From assembly GCA_001800135.1 (NCBI GenBank), contig MGUU01000014.1:1-64000 (forward strand): a stretch of 64,000 bases of DNA, read 5' to 3'. The stretch's first letter is position 1; the number at the start of each line of letters is the position of its first letter. This document shows positions 8,995 through 17,603 of this stretch, in pieces. This DNA is from Elusimicrobia bacterium RIFCSPLOWO2_02_FULL_39_32 (lineage in GTDB: Bacteria; Elusimicrobiota; Elusimicrobia; 2-02-FULL-39-32). Position numbers and translations under genes: made by a program. Below the pieces are notes generated by a model. That model saw nothing but the letters and a program-made list of their open reading frames with translations. It did not search any database and had not been told where the DNA came from.

Positions 8995-11202
8995 GTGTTT
9001 GGTTTAGACCATACGATTTATCACTATTTATCCTCCCATCCTGCTTCCGAATTACTTCTAAATTCAGGCGCCATCCTGAACAAATTAGGCAAGGGAGATG
9101 CCCTTGCATTCCTTTGCCTACTCCTTATTATTTTTGGTTATTTCCAAGGCAACAAAGTTACGGTAAAAAATGGGGCAGGTGGAATCCTTGTTTTAATCCT
9201 ATCTAGTGTGGTACAAATTCTTAAAATATTAATTGGACGAGCAAGACCTCAAATGAATTTAGGAGAAATGCATTTTATAGGGATAAACTTTTTTAAAGAT
9301 GGATTTGATTCTTTCCCCTCAGGCCATGCTACAGCCTCTTTTGCTTTAGCTGCTTTCTTTTCTAAACGTTATCCAAAAGCAAAGATACCTTGTTATACTG
9401 TTGCCTTTGCCATTTCATTAATTGGCAGGGTTTATCTTCGCCACCATTATTTTACTGATATAATCGCAGGCGGTTTGTTAGGTTTTTTGATTGGGAGTTT
9501 AACAGAAAAAAAATTAAAATCTTGGATTGAGGAAGAAAAAGCTGTGGAGCCTGAAAAAGAGAACCCTCAAACAAAAATAGAGTTTCCAAAACAAACTAAT
9601 TTAGAAAAGTTGGGTTTATTTATTGTATTGCTCTTTAGTTCAATCGTTCTTTTTATAGGGTTAGATTCAACTGCTCTTTGGGATAGGGACGAAACCGAAT
9701 ATGCGCAAGCTGTAATAGAAATGAACCAAAAAAATGAATGGCTAATTCCAACTTTAGAAGGCGAGCCATTTTTAGAAAAACCGATTTTTCTCTACTGGGC
9801 TGCAAAATTAAGCGTACAATTTTTTGGAAAGAACGAGTTTGGCTTTAGGTTTCCCTGCGCTCTCTTTGGAATACTGACCTGCCTGGCTACCTATTTTTTA
9901 GGAAAAGCCCTATTTGGGAATCTTGCCGGTCTTTACGCGGGCTTAATTTGTTCTTCCTCTTTTCTTTTTGTAGGCGGAGCTCGACTTTTAATGACAGATC
10001 CATTCCTAATTTTTTTTACAACTCTTTCTCTACTTTTTTTTGTTTATTCTTTTAAAAAATCTGCCTATTGCAAAACTTTTTTGATCCTCTCTTACAGCGC
10101 CATGGGGTTTGCTGTTCTTTCTAAAGGCCCTTTTGCGCTCTTCCCATTCATAATTTTTCTTATTTTTGAATGGTATTGTTTAGAAAATAAATCTCCGCTA
10201 AATTTTTTCCTTAAAAAAAAACTACCGCATCTTCTATTATTAATCATTCCCATTACAATAGCTTTCCCTTGGTTCGCCTATTCTTTTGCCAGTCAAAAAA
10301 GCGCTGCCACAAATTTTTTTGTAGCAGACAACCTGCTCCGTTTCTTAAAAGGTTCTGAAGGTCATACAGGCTCTTATCTTTATTATATTCCGGTTTTGCT
10401 GCTCGGGCTTTTTCCTTGGTCATTTTTTTTAGCAAGCTCTGTTTTTAAAGAATGGAAGGATCGGATTCAATTTAAGACAAAAATGAAGCCTGAAATTTTC
10501 TTGTTAAGTGTCTGGTGCGGCTTACTCTTTATATTCTTTTCAATTTGCGCTCATAAACTGCCGCACTATCTTTTGCCCGCCTTCCCTGCTTTCAGTTGTC
10601 TGCTTGCTAAAATGTTTGCTGAGGAAAAAGAAAGTTTTCAATTTTTTAAAATTCCAACATTCTTAACCATTGCTCTGGCTGGTTGTCTTTTCTTAGCCCC
10701 TTTAGCGCTTTACATGGTTCGCCCTGAATACGCCTCGTTAAAATTGATCCTCCCTTTTCTTTTTCTTTTTATCTCTCTTAAAGCTGGTTTTATCTTGCTT
10801 TCCAAAAATCAATTCAAACTATTTTTTTCAATGATTTGTTTAGATTCCTTAATAGTTTTTATTATGGTAACTTTGTTTAGTCTTCCTTGGGTGGACCAAC
10901 ATCGGGTGATGAAGCCCATGGGATTGGCTCTTAAAAAATTCGCTCCTCCAAACTCAAAAATTTTTGGATACCATGTTTCTGAGCCAAGTCTTTTCATCTA
11001 TGGGGAGCGGCGCTTCCCAAAAATAGAAAAAGAATCCCTCAATGAACTTCTAGGAAAACCGATTCCCACCTATGTAATTACGCAGGAATCGCGCCTAAAA
11101 GAAATCGCTCCATCTATCCCTTACTTTATATTAGATAGAAAACAGGGCTTTGCGGAAAATGGAGGAGAAATGAGCTTAGTTTTAGTCTCAAATAAAATAT
11201 AA
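8995..11202 (+). CDS. arnT: Fusion of PAP2 phosphatase and ArnT-like L-Ara4N lipid A transferase
   Basis: The start is GTG at 8995, with AAGGAA 8 bases upstream. Residues 1-180 are a PAP2 phosphatase with all three motifs: KILIGRARP (about 77-85), FPSGHATAS (about 106) and GRVYLRHHYFTD (about 143). After a charged linker (EEEKAVEPEKENPQTK), residues 205-735 form a GT83/ArnT-type GT-C protein with about 12 membrane helices. WDRDETEYAQ holds the catalytic acidic pair in the first periplasmic loop. ArnT moves L-Ara4N from undecaprenyl phosphate to lipid A phosphates. The PAP2 part could dephosphorylate undecaprenyl diphosphate or a lipid A phosphate. Both parts look intact; the fusion is not the usual ArnT architecture. 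Confidence 0.9.
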   Translation: MFGLDHTIYHYLSSHPASELLLNSGAILNKLGKGDALAFLCLLLIIFGYFQGNKVTVKNGAGGILVLILSSVVQILKILIGRARPQMNLGEMHFIGINFFKDGFDSFPSGHATASFALAAFFSKRYPKAKIPCYTVAFAISLIGRVYLRHHYFTDIIAGGLLGFLIGSLTEKKLKSWIEEEKAVEPEKENPQTKIEFPKQTNLEKLGLFIVLLFSSIVLFIGLDSTALWDRDETEYAQAVIEMNQKNEWLIPTLEGEPFLEKPIFLYWAAKLSVQFFGKNEFGFRFPCALFGILTCLATYFLGKALFGNLAGLYAGLICSSSFLFVGGARLLMTDPFLIFFTTLSLLFFVYSFKKSAYCKTFLILSYSAMGFAVLSKGPFALFPFIIFLIFEWYCLENKSPLNFFLKKKLPHLLLLIIPITIAFPWFAYSFASQKSAATNFFVADNLLRFLKGSEGHTGSYLYYIPVLLLGLFPWSFFLASSVFKEWKDRIQFKTKMKPEIFLLSVWCGLLFIFFSICAHKLPHYLLPAFPAFSCLLAKMFAEEKESFQFFKIPTFLTIALAGCLFLAPLALYMVRPEYASLKLILPFLFLFISLKAGFILLSKNQFKLFFSMICLDSLIVFIMVTLFSLPWVDQHRVMKPMGLALKKFAPPNSKIFGYHVSEPSLFIYGERRFPKIEKESLNELLGKPIPTYVITQESRLKEIAPSIPYFILDRKQGFAENGGEMSLVLVSNKI

Positions 11203-11224
11203 CAAACAAAAAAATTTTAGTAAC

Positions 11225-11250
11225 ATCCACTTGCTTGTCAAAGTGAGGAT
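11225..11250 (+). promoter_or_regulatory. Possible hairpin covering the arnA formyltransferase RBS
   Basis: CACTT (11228-11232) pairs with AAGTG (11241-11245), and ATC with GAT outside it after a 2-base bulge. The GAGGA ribosome binding site (11245-11249) lies in the 3' arm. The stem is short, so this is only a possible control site. Confidence 0.25.
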
Positions 11251-11256
11251 TTTTAA

Positions 11257-12186
11257 ATGAAAATATTGCTTTTTGCTTACCATGAAATTGGCTGTAGCGC
11301 GCTGCAAACTCTCTATGAAATGGGGGAAGAAGTCTGCGCTGTGTTTACTCATGAAGATGACGTTAAAGAAAACGTGTGGTTTGGCTCTATAAAAAAATAC
11401 GCTGAAAGTTTAAACATCCCCTGTTTTACTCCTGAAAATCCTAATACGAATGAATGGATTGAAAAAATAAAAAAAATGAATCCAGAAATTATTTTTTCTT
11501 TTTATTACCGCAGACTGCTTTGCGATGAGATTCTGGCAATCCCTGCCAAAGGGGCTCTGAATCTTCATGGTTCGCTTTTGCCTAAATTTCGGGGACGGGC
11601 TCCTGTAAACTGGGTCTTGGTCAAGGGGGAAAAAGAGACTGGCATTACCCTGCACTACATGACTAAAAAAGCGGATTCCGGTGACATTGTGGCTCAAAAA
11701 AAATTTAAAATTGAAAAAGAGGATACAGCGTTTTTGCTTTATAAAAAAATGGTTCCATTGACCCGCGAACTCCTTTTAACAACAATTCCGCTTTTAAGCG
11801 AGGGAAAAGCCCCAAGGATTCCACAAGATGAAAAAGCCGCAACACTCTTTAAAGGCAGAAAACCAGAAGATGGAAAAATTGATTGGAAAAATTCTGCGGG
11901 TGAAAACTATAATTTAATTCGGGCGGTCACCCATCCTTACCCAGGCGCTTTTATGTTTTTAAATAACAAAAAGATTTTTATATGGGAAGCTCAAGAAGAA
12001 AAAAAAGGAGCCTATACCAAAAAAAATAAAAAAGAGGGGGAAATTATAAATAGAGTTCCCCTTCTCATCAGCTGTGGTAAAGGTGTTTTAAAAGTGGAGA
12101 AACTCCAGACAGAAGGAGAAAAAGAGCTGTCTAGTTTAGATTGGACAAATGAAAACAATATCCAAATCGGAACGATTTTAGAATGA
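11257..12186 (+). CDS. arnA: UDP-L-Ara4N formyltransferase (ArnA N-terminal domain as separate gene)
   Basis: This protein would formylate UDP-L-Ara4N with N10-formyl-tetrahydrofolate. It matches the first half of E. coli ArnA: MKILLFAYHEIGC, FSFYYRRLL, then the catalytic region NLHGSLLPKFRGRAP (N-x-H-x-S-L-L-P) and the later Asp in KKADSGDIVAQ. The C-terminal OB-like subdomain contains RAVTHPYPGAFMF. In E. coli the decarboxylase is fused to it; here it ends at 309 residues and the decarboxylase is the next gene, 33 bases on. A methionyl-tRNA formyltransferase is ruled out by the ArnA-type N-terminus and the neighbours. Confidence 0.93.
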   Translation: MKILLFAYHEIGCSALQTLYEMGEEVCAVFTHEDDVKENVWFGSIKKYAESLNIPCFTPENPNTNEWIEKIKKMNPEIIFSFYYRRLLCDEILAIPAKGALNLHGSLLPKFRGRAPVNWVLVKGEKETGITLHYMTKKADSGDIVAQKKFKIEKEDTAFLLYKKMVPLTRELLLTTIPLLSEGKAPRIPQDEKAATLFKGRKPEDGKIDWKNSAGENYNLIRAVTHPYPGAFMFLNNKKIFIWEAQEEKKGAYTKKNKKEGEIINRVPLLISCGKGVLKVEKLQTEGEKELSSLDWTNENNIQIGTILE

Positions 12187-12219
12187 AGGATTTTTAAAAG
12201 TTAAGGAGAAAAAATTAGT

Positions 12220-13245
12220 ATGAAAATTTTAATTGTTGGGGTGAATGGTTTTATTGGCAATGCTCTTACAGAAAGGATTCTAAAAACTACGGATTGGGAG
12301 GTGTATGGCATGGATTTAGCCTCCAATCGTCTGGAACACTCCATGAACTCTGCCAAATTCCATTTTGTGGAGGGGGATGTTTCAATCAACAAAGAATGGA
12401 TTGAATACCATATTAAAAAATGCGATGTCATTCTCCCATTAGTTGCGATCGCTACTCCGATTTCTTATGTTAAAGATCCTTTAGGAGTGTTTGAACTAGA
12501 CTTTGAAGAAAACTTAAAAATTGTAAGAGCCTGCGTGAAATACAAAAAAAGAATTATTTTTCCATCCACCTCAGAAGTCTATGGCATGTGCAGCGACAAA
12601 AAATTTGATGAAGATAAAAGCCTGCTGATTCTAGGTCCCATCCGAATGCAAAGGTGGATTTATTCCTGCTCAAAACAGTTGTTAGATCGGGTGATCTGGG
12701 CCTATGGGGAAAAAAAAGGTTTAAATTTTAGCCTGATTCGTCCATTCAACTGGATTGGACCAAAACTAGACAGCTTAAACACTCCTAAAGAAGGAAGTTC
12801 GCGTGTGGTCACTCAATTTATTGGGAACTTAGTTGCCGGCGAACCCATCCGTTTGGTCAATGGCGGCCACCAGCGCAGAGTTTTTACCTATTTGGATGAT
12901 GGCATTGATTGTCTAATAAAAATTATAGAGAATAAAAATAATGTTTGCCATCAAGAAATTTTCAACATAGGCAATCCAAAAAATGATATAAGCATACGGG
13001 ATTTAGCCTATAAACTCAAAATACTTTATCAACAGCATCCTTTAAGAAATAAAAAGAAAAATTCTTCTATTCAAATGGTGCATGAAAGAGATTATTATGG
13101 AAAAGGGTATCAGGACATACAATTTCGCATGCCTTCCATAGAAAAAGCGCGTAAACTGCTTGGCTGGAACCCAAAGATAAATTTAGAAACCTCCTTGAAA
13201 AAAACTCTGGATTATTTCCTGCAAGAAGCTTCCTCTCAAATCTAA
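12220..13245 (+). CDS. arnA: UDP-glucuronate C4-oxidising decarboxylase (ArnA C-terminal domain as separate gene)
   Basis: This SDR enzyme would oxidise UDP-glucuronate at C4 with NAD+ and decarboxylate it to UDP-L-Ara4O, the substrate of ArnB. It keeps the ArnA dehydrogenase motifs: [15 protein letters not shown] (NAD binding), [73 protein letters not shown] (Y-x-x-x-K) and [16 protein letters not shown] precedes the ATG. The protein is stand-alone (341 residues). No UDP-glucose dehydrogenase (ugd) is seen in the window, so UDP-glucuronate must come from elsewhere. Confidence 0.94.
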   Translation: MKILIVGVNGFIGNALTERILKTTDWEVYGMDLASNRLEHSMNSAKFHFVEGDVSINKEWIEYHIKKCDVILPLVAIATPISYVKDPLGVFELDFEENLKIVRACVKYKKRIIFPSTSEVYGMCSDKKFDEDKSLLILGPIRMQRWIYSCSKQLLDRVIWAYGEKKGLNFSLIRPFNWIGPKLDSLNTPKEGSSRVVTQFIGNLVAGEPIRLVNGGHQRRVFTYLDDGIDCLIKIIENKNNVCHQEIFNIGNPKNDISIRDLAYKLKILYQQHPLRNKKKNSSIQMVHERDYYGKGYQDIQFRMPSIEKARKLLGWNPKINLETSLKKTLDYFLQEASSQI

Positions 13246-13270
13246 GAGTCTATTAAAAAAGGATATTGAT

Positions 13271-14176
13271 ATGAACTTTTCTCTAAAAGTAGATGTGGAC
13301 ACTTATGAAGGCATGAGGGTTGGGGTTCCTCAATTATTGCAACTTTTCAAAAACTTAAAAATTAAAGCTTCGTTTTTTGTTCCCTTTGGACCAGATGAAT
13401 CTGGAAAAGCGATTTTTAGGATTTTCAAAAAAAAGGGTTTCTTAAGCAAAATGTTTCGGACCAATGCGCTTAAAATTTATGGGACTAAAACTATTCTTAG
13501 AGGAACCCTTCTCCCCGCTCCCATGATTGGAGAATCTTTTCCGGAAATTGTCCGATCCATTGAAAAAGAAGGTCATGAATTAGGGATCCATGGTTATAAC
13601 CATGTGCTCTGGCAAGACCACCTGCTTAAAATGAAACAAGAGACTGTGCGGAAACAGTTTGAATTAGGGGTCGCTGGTTTTGAAAAAGTAATGGGAAGAA
13701 AACCAAAGGGCTTTGCAGCGCCTGCATGGCTTTGCACCCCTTTTAGCTTAAAAATGGTGGATGAATTTCAATTTTCTTATGCCAGCGACACCCGTTTAGG
13801 AAAATTTCCTTTTTATCCAATCATGGATGGCCAAGAATTTAAAACTTTACAAATCCCTTCTACTTTACCAACCGCGGATGAACTCTTAGGATCTGATAAT
13901 ATTACCCAGGATAATTTAGGAGATCATCTATTTGAAATAATGAAAGAAGTACAACTCGAATTCCATGTGCATACAGTCCATGCAGAAGTGGAGGGTATGG
14001 CAATTTTAGAATCTTTTGGCAGATGGCTTCAAAAACTAAGAAAAGAAAATGTGGACTTTATCCCTTGTGAAAAGATAAAGGAACTCCTGATCCATGAACC
14101 ACAAAAAATTCCAAGATCAGAAATTATTTTAAAAGAAATACCAGGCCGTTCCGGAGTTGTTTCCTGCCAGAAATAA
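13271..14176 (+). CDS. arnD: Undecaprenyl-phosphate Ara4FN deformylase (ArnD)
   Basis: ArnD removes the formyl group from undecaprenyl-phosphate-Ara4FN so that ArnT can use it. It is a NodB-type polysaccharide deacetylase with the metal and catalytic sites VDVDTYEG (Asp-Asp), GIHGYNHVLWQDH (H-x-x-x-H) and the late FHVHTVHAEVEG. The MRVGVPQLLQLF segment is typical of ArnD. AAGGAT lies a few bases before the ATG. It is the last gene of the arn operon; no ArnE/ArnF flippase follows it. Confidence 0.93.
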   Translation: MNFSLKVDVDTYEGMRVGVPQLLQLFKNLKIKASFFVPFGPDESGKAIFRIFKKKGFLSKMFRTNALKIYGTKTILRGTLLPAPMIGESFPEIVRSIEKEGHELGIHGYNHVLWQDHLLKMKQETVRKQFELGVAGFEKVMGRKPKGFAAPAWLCTPFSLKMVDEFQFSYASDTRLGKFPFYPIMDGQEFKTLQIPSTLPTADELLGSDNITQDNLGDHLFEIMKEVQLEFHVHTVHAEVEGMAILESFGRWLQKLRKENVDFIPCEKIKELLIHEPQKIPRSEIILKEIPGRSGVVSCQK

Positions 14177-14224
14177 AAAAGTTCTGGACTTTAAGATCTG
14201 AACATTGCATCAAAAAATAATAGT

Positions 14225-14247
14225 CTGCACCCCCCTTGTGGGTGCGG
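14225..14247 (+). terminator. GC-rich hairpin after arnD, before the MidA-like gene
   Basis: CTGCACCC pairs with GGGTGCGG (one T-G wobble) around the loop CCTTGT plus one base. It lies 48 bases after arnD and 22 bases before the next ATG. No T-run follows, so it may be a weak terminator or a leader structure. Confidence 0.35.
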
Positions 14248-14269
14248 TATCCGATAAAAGAAAACAGTC

Positions 14270-15340
14270 ATGAACTACCAGATAAAAAGTCTAGACCAAA
14301 TTATTCTTCAAAAAATCCAATCTCAAAAAAAAATCTCATTCCAAGAATTTATGGAACTTTGCCTTTATAACCCGGGGTTAGGCTACTATTCACGGGTCTC
14401 TCCTTTTCAAGATTACTATACTAATGTAGATGTTCCTTATTTTGCGCAAATACTATCTAAAATTTTTTACAAACTCTGGCAAGAAGAGTTCAAAAATAAA
14501 ACTGATTTTAAAATTATTGAGCTAGGATCAGGAGAAGGGAAACTCGCTAAAAAAATCCTGGAAACAATTAAAAAAGAACTGCCGGATTTTTACGAAAAAC
14601 TACATTACATTGGGATTGAAAGAAGCTCTACGCGTTTAAAAATGTGTGAAGAATTAAGCGCTCTTTTCCCAAAAAAAATAGAGTTTCTTTCAGAATTTAA
14701 TTACAAAGAAAATTCCGTTGCAGGAATCATCTTTTCCAATGAATTCTTTGATGCCTTGCCTGTTCGCCGCATTTTTAAGAAAGAAAATAAAATTTTTGAA
14801 ATCTTTATTGTCAAAAATTTAAAAGAGCTGCTTATGCCTCCCAGCAAAGAAGTGATGGAATATCTGCTTTGGCTTGGATCAGAGCCGAAAGAGGGATGCT
14901 TTGGAGAAGCGCATATTGAATCGCGCGCATGGATAAGAAAACTGTGTAAAAGCTTAAAAGAAGGCGCACTTTTAACCATAGATTACGGCTTTGAAACAGA
15001 AGAACTCTACTCTGATTTTAGAAAAGAAGGCACACTTTTATGCCATTTTAATCATCAAACCAACAGAGATTTCTATTGCAATTTAGGTAAACAAGACATA
15101 ACCAGCCATATTAATTTTTCTACTCTAATGAAAGAAGCGGATAATTGGAATGTAAAAACCATTGCTTTTAAGACTCAATCCCAATTTTTTATTGAAAATG
15201 GTTTAGAAAAATTTATTGAAGAGATACCAATGATCCAAGAGCCCAAGGACAGGCTTCGTATGACCTCAAGCCTAAAGACCCTTATCCATCCAGAAGGCAT
15301 GGGCGGCACTTTCAAAGTCCTCCTGCAAAAAAAATTCTAG
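14270..15340 (+). CDS. SAM-dependent methyltransferase, MidA/NDUFAF7 family
   Basis: The protein (356 residues) has the DUF185/MidA start FQEFMELCLYNPGLGYYS. A SAM-binding motif follows (IIELGSGEGKLAKKIL), then the family's FSNEFFDALPVRRI. In mitochondria the relative NDUFAF7 methylates an arginine of complex I; in bacteria the target is mostly unknown. It is probably a protein methyltransferase in the cytoplasm. It stands between the arn operon and the glycosyltransferase pair and shows no functional link to either. Confidence 0.88.
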   Translation: MNYQIKSLDQIILQKIQSQKKISFQEFMELCLYNPGLGYYSRVSPFQDYYTNVDVPYFAQILSKIFYKLWQEEFKNKTDFKIIELGSGEGKLAKKILETIKKELPDFYEKLHYIGIERSSTRLKMCEELSALFPKKIEFLSEFNYKENSVAGIIFSNEFFDALPVRRIFKKENKIFEIFIVKNLKELLMPPSKEVMEYLLWLGSEPKEGCFGEAHIESRAWIRKLCKSLKEGALLTIDYGFETEELYSDFRKEGTLLCHFNHQTNRDFYCNLGKQDITSHINFSTLMKEADNWNVKTIAFKTQSQFFIENGLEKFIEEIPMIQEPKDRLRMTSSLKTLIHPEGMGGTFKVLLQKKF

Positions 15341-15544
15341 CTAACCCTATAGACGATAAAATTGACAAAGGTCTTAATCAGTTATAGGATTTCAGTTTGA
15401 TAAATTGACTGGCAATGTAAATTCTTAAAAAAATCTCGAAGGATTCGAAAAACAAGAGATCAAAAAAATTCAAAAAGAATGTTTCAAAGATTCAAAAATT
15501 TATTTAAGAATAGCAGCATTGAAAAATAAACCGCTAAATAATTT

Positions 15545-16786
15545 ATGTTTAATTTAAAAGTATTAGAGATGTCTAATCCAAAATTAAAACATTTGATCCT
15601 TGTTTTTTTGTTAGCGCTCAGTATTCGTTTACTGTATAATGCTCTAACCCCTTCCCGCCCATTAACAGTTGACGATTCAACTCAATGGATTCAGACAGCT
15701 AATCGTTTTAGCGAAGGAAAAGGATTCTTGACAGAAACGGAAGGATTGGACCCTAAAAGAGCTCCGATTTATCCACTTTTCATTGCCATGATTACCTCTT
15801 TATTTGGTCCTAATCTTGACTTAGTAAAGATAGCTCAATCTATCTTAGGAAGTTTAAATTGTATTCTGATTTATTATTTATCTAGCCATACTTTAGGAAC
15901 AACTATTGCGCTCTGGTCTTCTTTGATATGTACTCTTTATCCTCCATTCATTGTTTATTCTGGAATATTAATGAGTGAAACACTCTTTACTTTTTTACTG
16001 TTATTTTTTTTACTGTTATTTACAAAACTGTTACTAAAACCTTATTTGAAGATATTTATTGGCGCCGGTTTATTTTTGGGTATCGCTAACCTCTGTCGAG
16101 GAACATTATTACTTTTTCCTGTTTTTCTACTCCTGTTACCCCTATTAATTAAAGATCAAAGAAAATGGTGGCTCAAATATATTCTTCTCATCGCAATTAA
16201 TTTTTCCATCATTTTTCCATGGACATGGCGTAATTACAAAGTATATGGAGGCTTCATGCCGGTTGCTTCAGGTGGATCTGAACTGTTGTGGTTTGGCACA
16301 CTGCCATGGACTGAACAACGGCTATTTGGCAACGCGCCATCCTTCCAAAAATTGAATCTTATAAATAATCCAATAAAAAATGAACAATTGTATTTTAAAA
16401 ATGCCCTTAATAATATTATTTTAGATCCAACTTCATACTTCTTTTTGACAATCAAAAAATTTATCTTTTTCTGGTTCCAACCGGTAGGGCAAAAATTAAC
16501 TCATAATAAATTTCCCATTATTGGCCAACTATTGTTCTATGGCCATGCACTATTTATTTTTCTCACCATTGCTGGAATTTTTTATTCTCGACAATTTTGG
16601 AAAAATCTTCTCCCAATTTATTTGATCATTATATATTTTTCACTATTACACACCATCCTAGCGCCAGAACCAAGATACCGTTTGCCTATTGAGCCATTGA
16701 TGATTCTGTTTACAGTTCAAGCCCTTTATTCCATGATACAATGGTATCCTAAAAAATTCGCAACTACCCGTGTAGGGCTAACATGA
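15545..16786 (+). CDS. GT-C membrane glycosyltransferase (PMT_2/GT39-like)
   Basis: A polytopic protein of about 10 membrane helices. The first periplasmic loop has the expected acidic pair (TVDDSTQWIQTANRFSEGKGF), followed by DPKRAPIYPLFIAMI, which is typical of the ArnT/PMT_2 group. Such enzymes take a sugar from a polyprenyl phosphate and add it to a lipid, glycan or protein outside the inner membrane. The start could also be the ATG at 15569. The ATGA overlap with the following GT2, a probable polyprenyl-phosphate sugar synthase, suggests that the two form a donor-maker/donor-user pair. Confidence 0.8.
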   Translation: MFNLKVLEMSNPKLKHLILVFLLALSIRLLYNALTPSRPLTVDDSTQWIQTANRFSEGKGFLTETEGLDPKRAPIYPLFIAMITSLFGPNLDLVKIAQSILGSLNCILIYYLSSHTLGTTIALWSSLICTLYPPFIVYSGILMSETLFTFLLLFFLLLFTKLLLKPYLKIFIGAGLFLGIANLCRGTLLLFPVFLLLLPLLIKDQRKWWLKYILLIAINFSIIFPWTWRNYKVYGGFMPVASGGSELLWFGTLPWTEQRLFGNAPSFQKLNLINNPIKNEQLYFKNALNNIILDPTSYFFLTIKKFIFFWFQPVGQKLTHNKFPIIGQLLFYGHALFIFLTIAGIFYSRQFWKNLLPIYLIIIYFSLLHTILAPEPRYRLPIEPLMILFTVQALYSMIQWYPKKFATTRVGLT

Positions 16787-17514
16787 CTGACCCCACTACC
16801 ATTGAAGTCAGTGTTGTTATACCTTGTCTAAACGAAGCCGAAACTATTGGGGCATGTATTCAAAAAGCTCAGCAATCTTTTCAAAAAAATAATATAGAAG
16901 GAGAAATTATTATATCCGACAATGGATCTACAGATGATTCTATTAAAATAGCAACTGCTTTGGGCGCTCGCGTTATTCTTGAAAAACATAAAGGTTATGG
17001 AAGTGCTCTGAGAAAAGGCATTGAATCAGCAAGGGGGAAATATGTCGTTATGGGAGATGCGGATGACTCCTATGACTTTAGCGAATTACAAAATTTCATA
17101 TTTGAACTTAGAAAAGGTTGGGATTTCGTAATGGGAACACGATTGAGAGGAACTATCTTACCCAGAGCAATGCCTTTACACCACCGTTATTTTGGCGTTC
17201 CTGGATTAACGTTGATTTTAGATATTTTATTTTGGGTTTGGATATCTGATGCTCATTGTGGTCTGCGTGCATTTACAAAAAAAGGTTACGATAAAATGAA
17301 AATTCAATCCACTGGAATGGAATTTGCTTCAGAGATCATTATTCAAGCGAAACTGCAGAAACTTCGTATTAGTGAAATTCCAATCATTTTCTATCCTGCG
17401 GGTAGAAAACGCCATCCCCATCTTCGTTCATTTAGAGATGGCTTAAGACATTTAAAATTAATTTTTAGCCTTTTTATCAATCAGTTTTTCAACGTAAAAA
17501 AAGAAATTCTATAA
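16783..17514 (+). CDS. GT2 polyprenyl-phosphate sugar synthase-like protein (DPM1 type)
   Basis: The GT2 fold is plain: VSVVIPCLNEAETI, ISDNGSTDDSI, and the metal-binding GDADDSYDF, then MGTRLRG and DAHCGLRAF, which mark the DPM1/polyprenyl-phosphate group. It has no obvious C-terminal membrane helices (243 residues). It overlaps the upstream GT-C gene by 4 nt, so it probably makes the lipid-linked sugar that enzyme uses. The sugar cannot be deduced. Confidence 0.85.
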   Translation: MTDPTTIEVSVVIPCLNEAETIGACIQKAQQSFQKNNIEGEIIISDNGSTDDSIKIATALGARVILEKHKGYGSALRKGIESARGKYVVMGDADDSYDFSELQNFIFELRKGWDFVMGTRLRGTILPRAMPLHHRYFGVPGLTLILDILFWVWISDAHCGLRAFTKKGYDKMKIQSTGMEFASEIIIQAKLQKLRISEIPIIFYPAGRKRHPHLRSFRDGLRHLKLIFSLFINQFFNVKKEIL

Positions 17515-17565
17515 AAATTTTTGTTTAATAAAGAAGAACTCACCTATATACTCTTTCATTTATTA

Positions 17566-17594
17566 TTGACCAATGTGCGTTTTTATGTTAAAAA
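17566..17594 (+). promoter_or_regulatory. Possible promoter for the HD-GYP-like operon
   Basis: TTGACC (17566-17571) and TAAAAA (17589-17594) lie 17 bases apart. The start codon follows 9 bases later with no ribosome binding site, which would give a nearly leaderless mRNA. The -10 match is poor. Confidence 0.35.
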
Positions 17595-17603
17595 TATACC
17601 ACT

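Noticed and set aside
11410-11697. 95-aa minus strand ORF
   Set aside because: Shadow of the arnA formyltransferase gene.
15341-15544. 204-base gap before the GT-C gene at 15545
   Set aside because: Examined for tRNA, small RNA, promoter and repeat; I saw only AT-rich sequence with no clear element.
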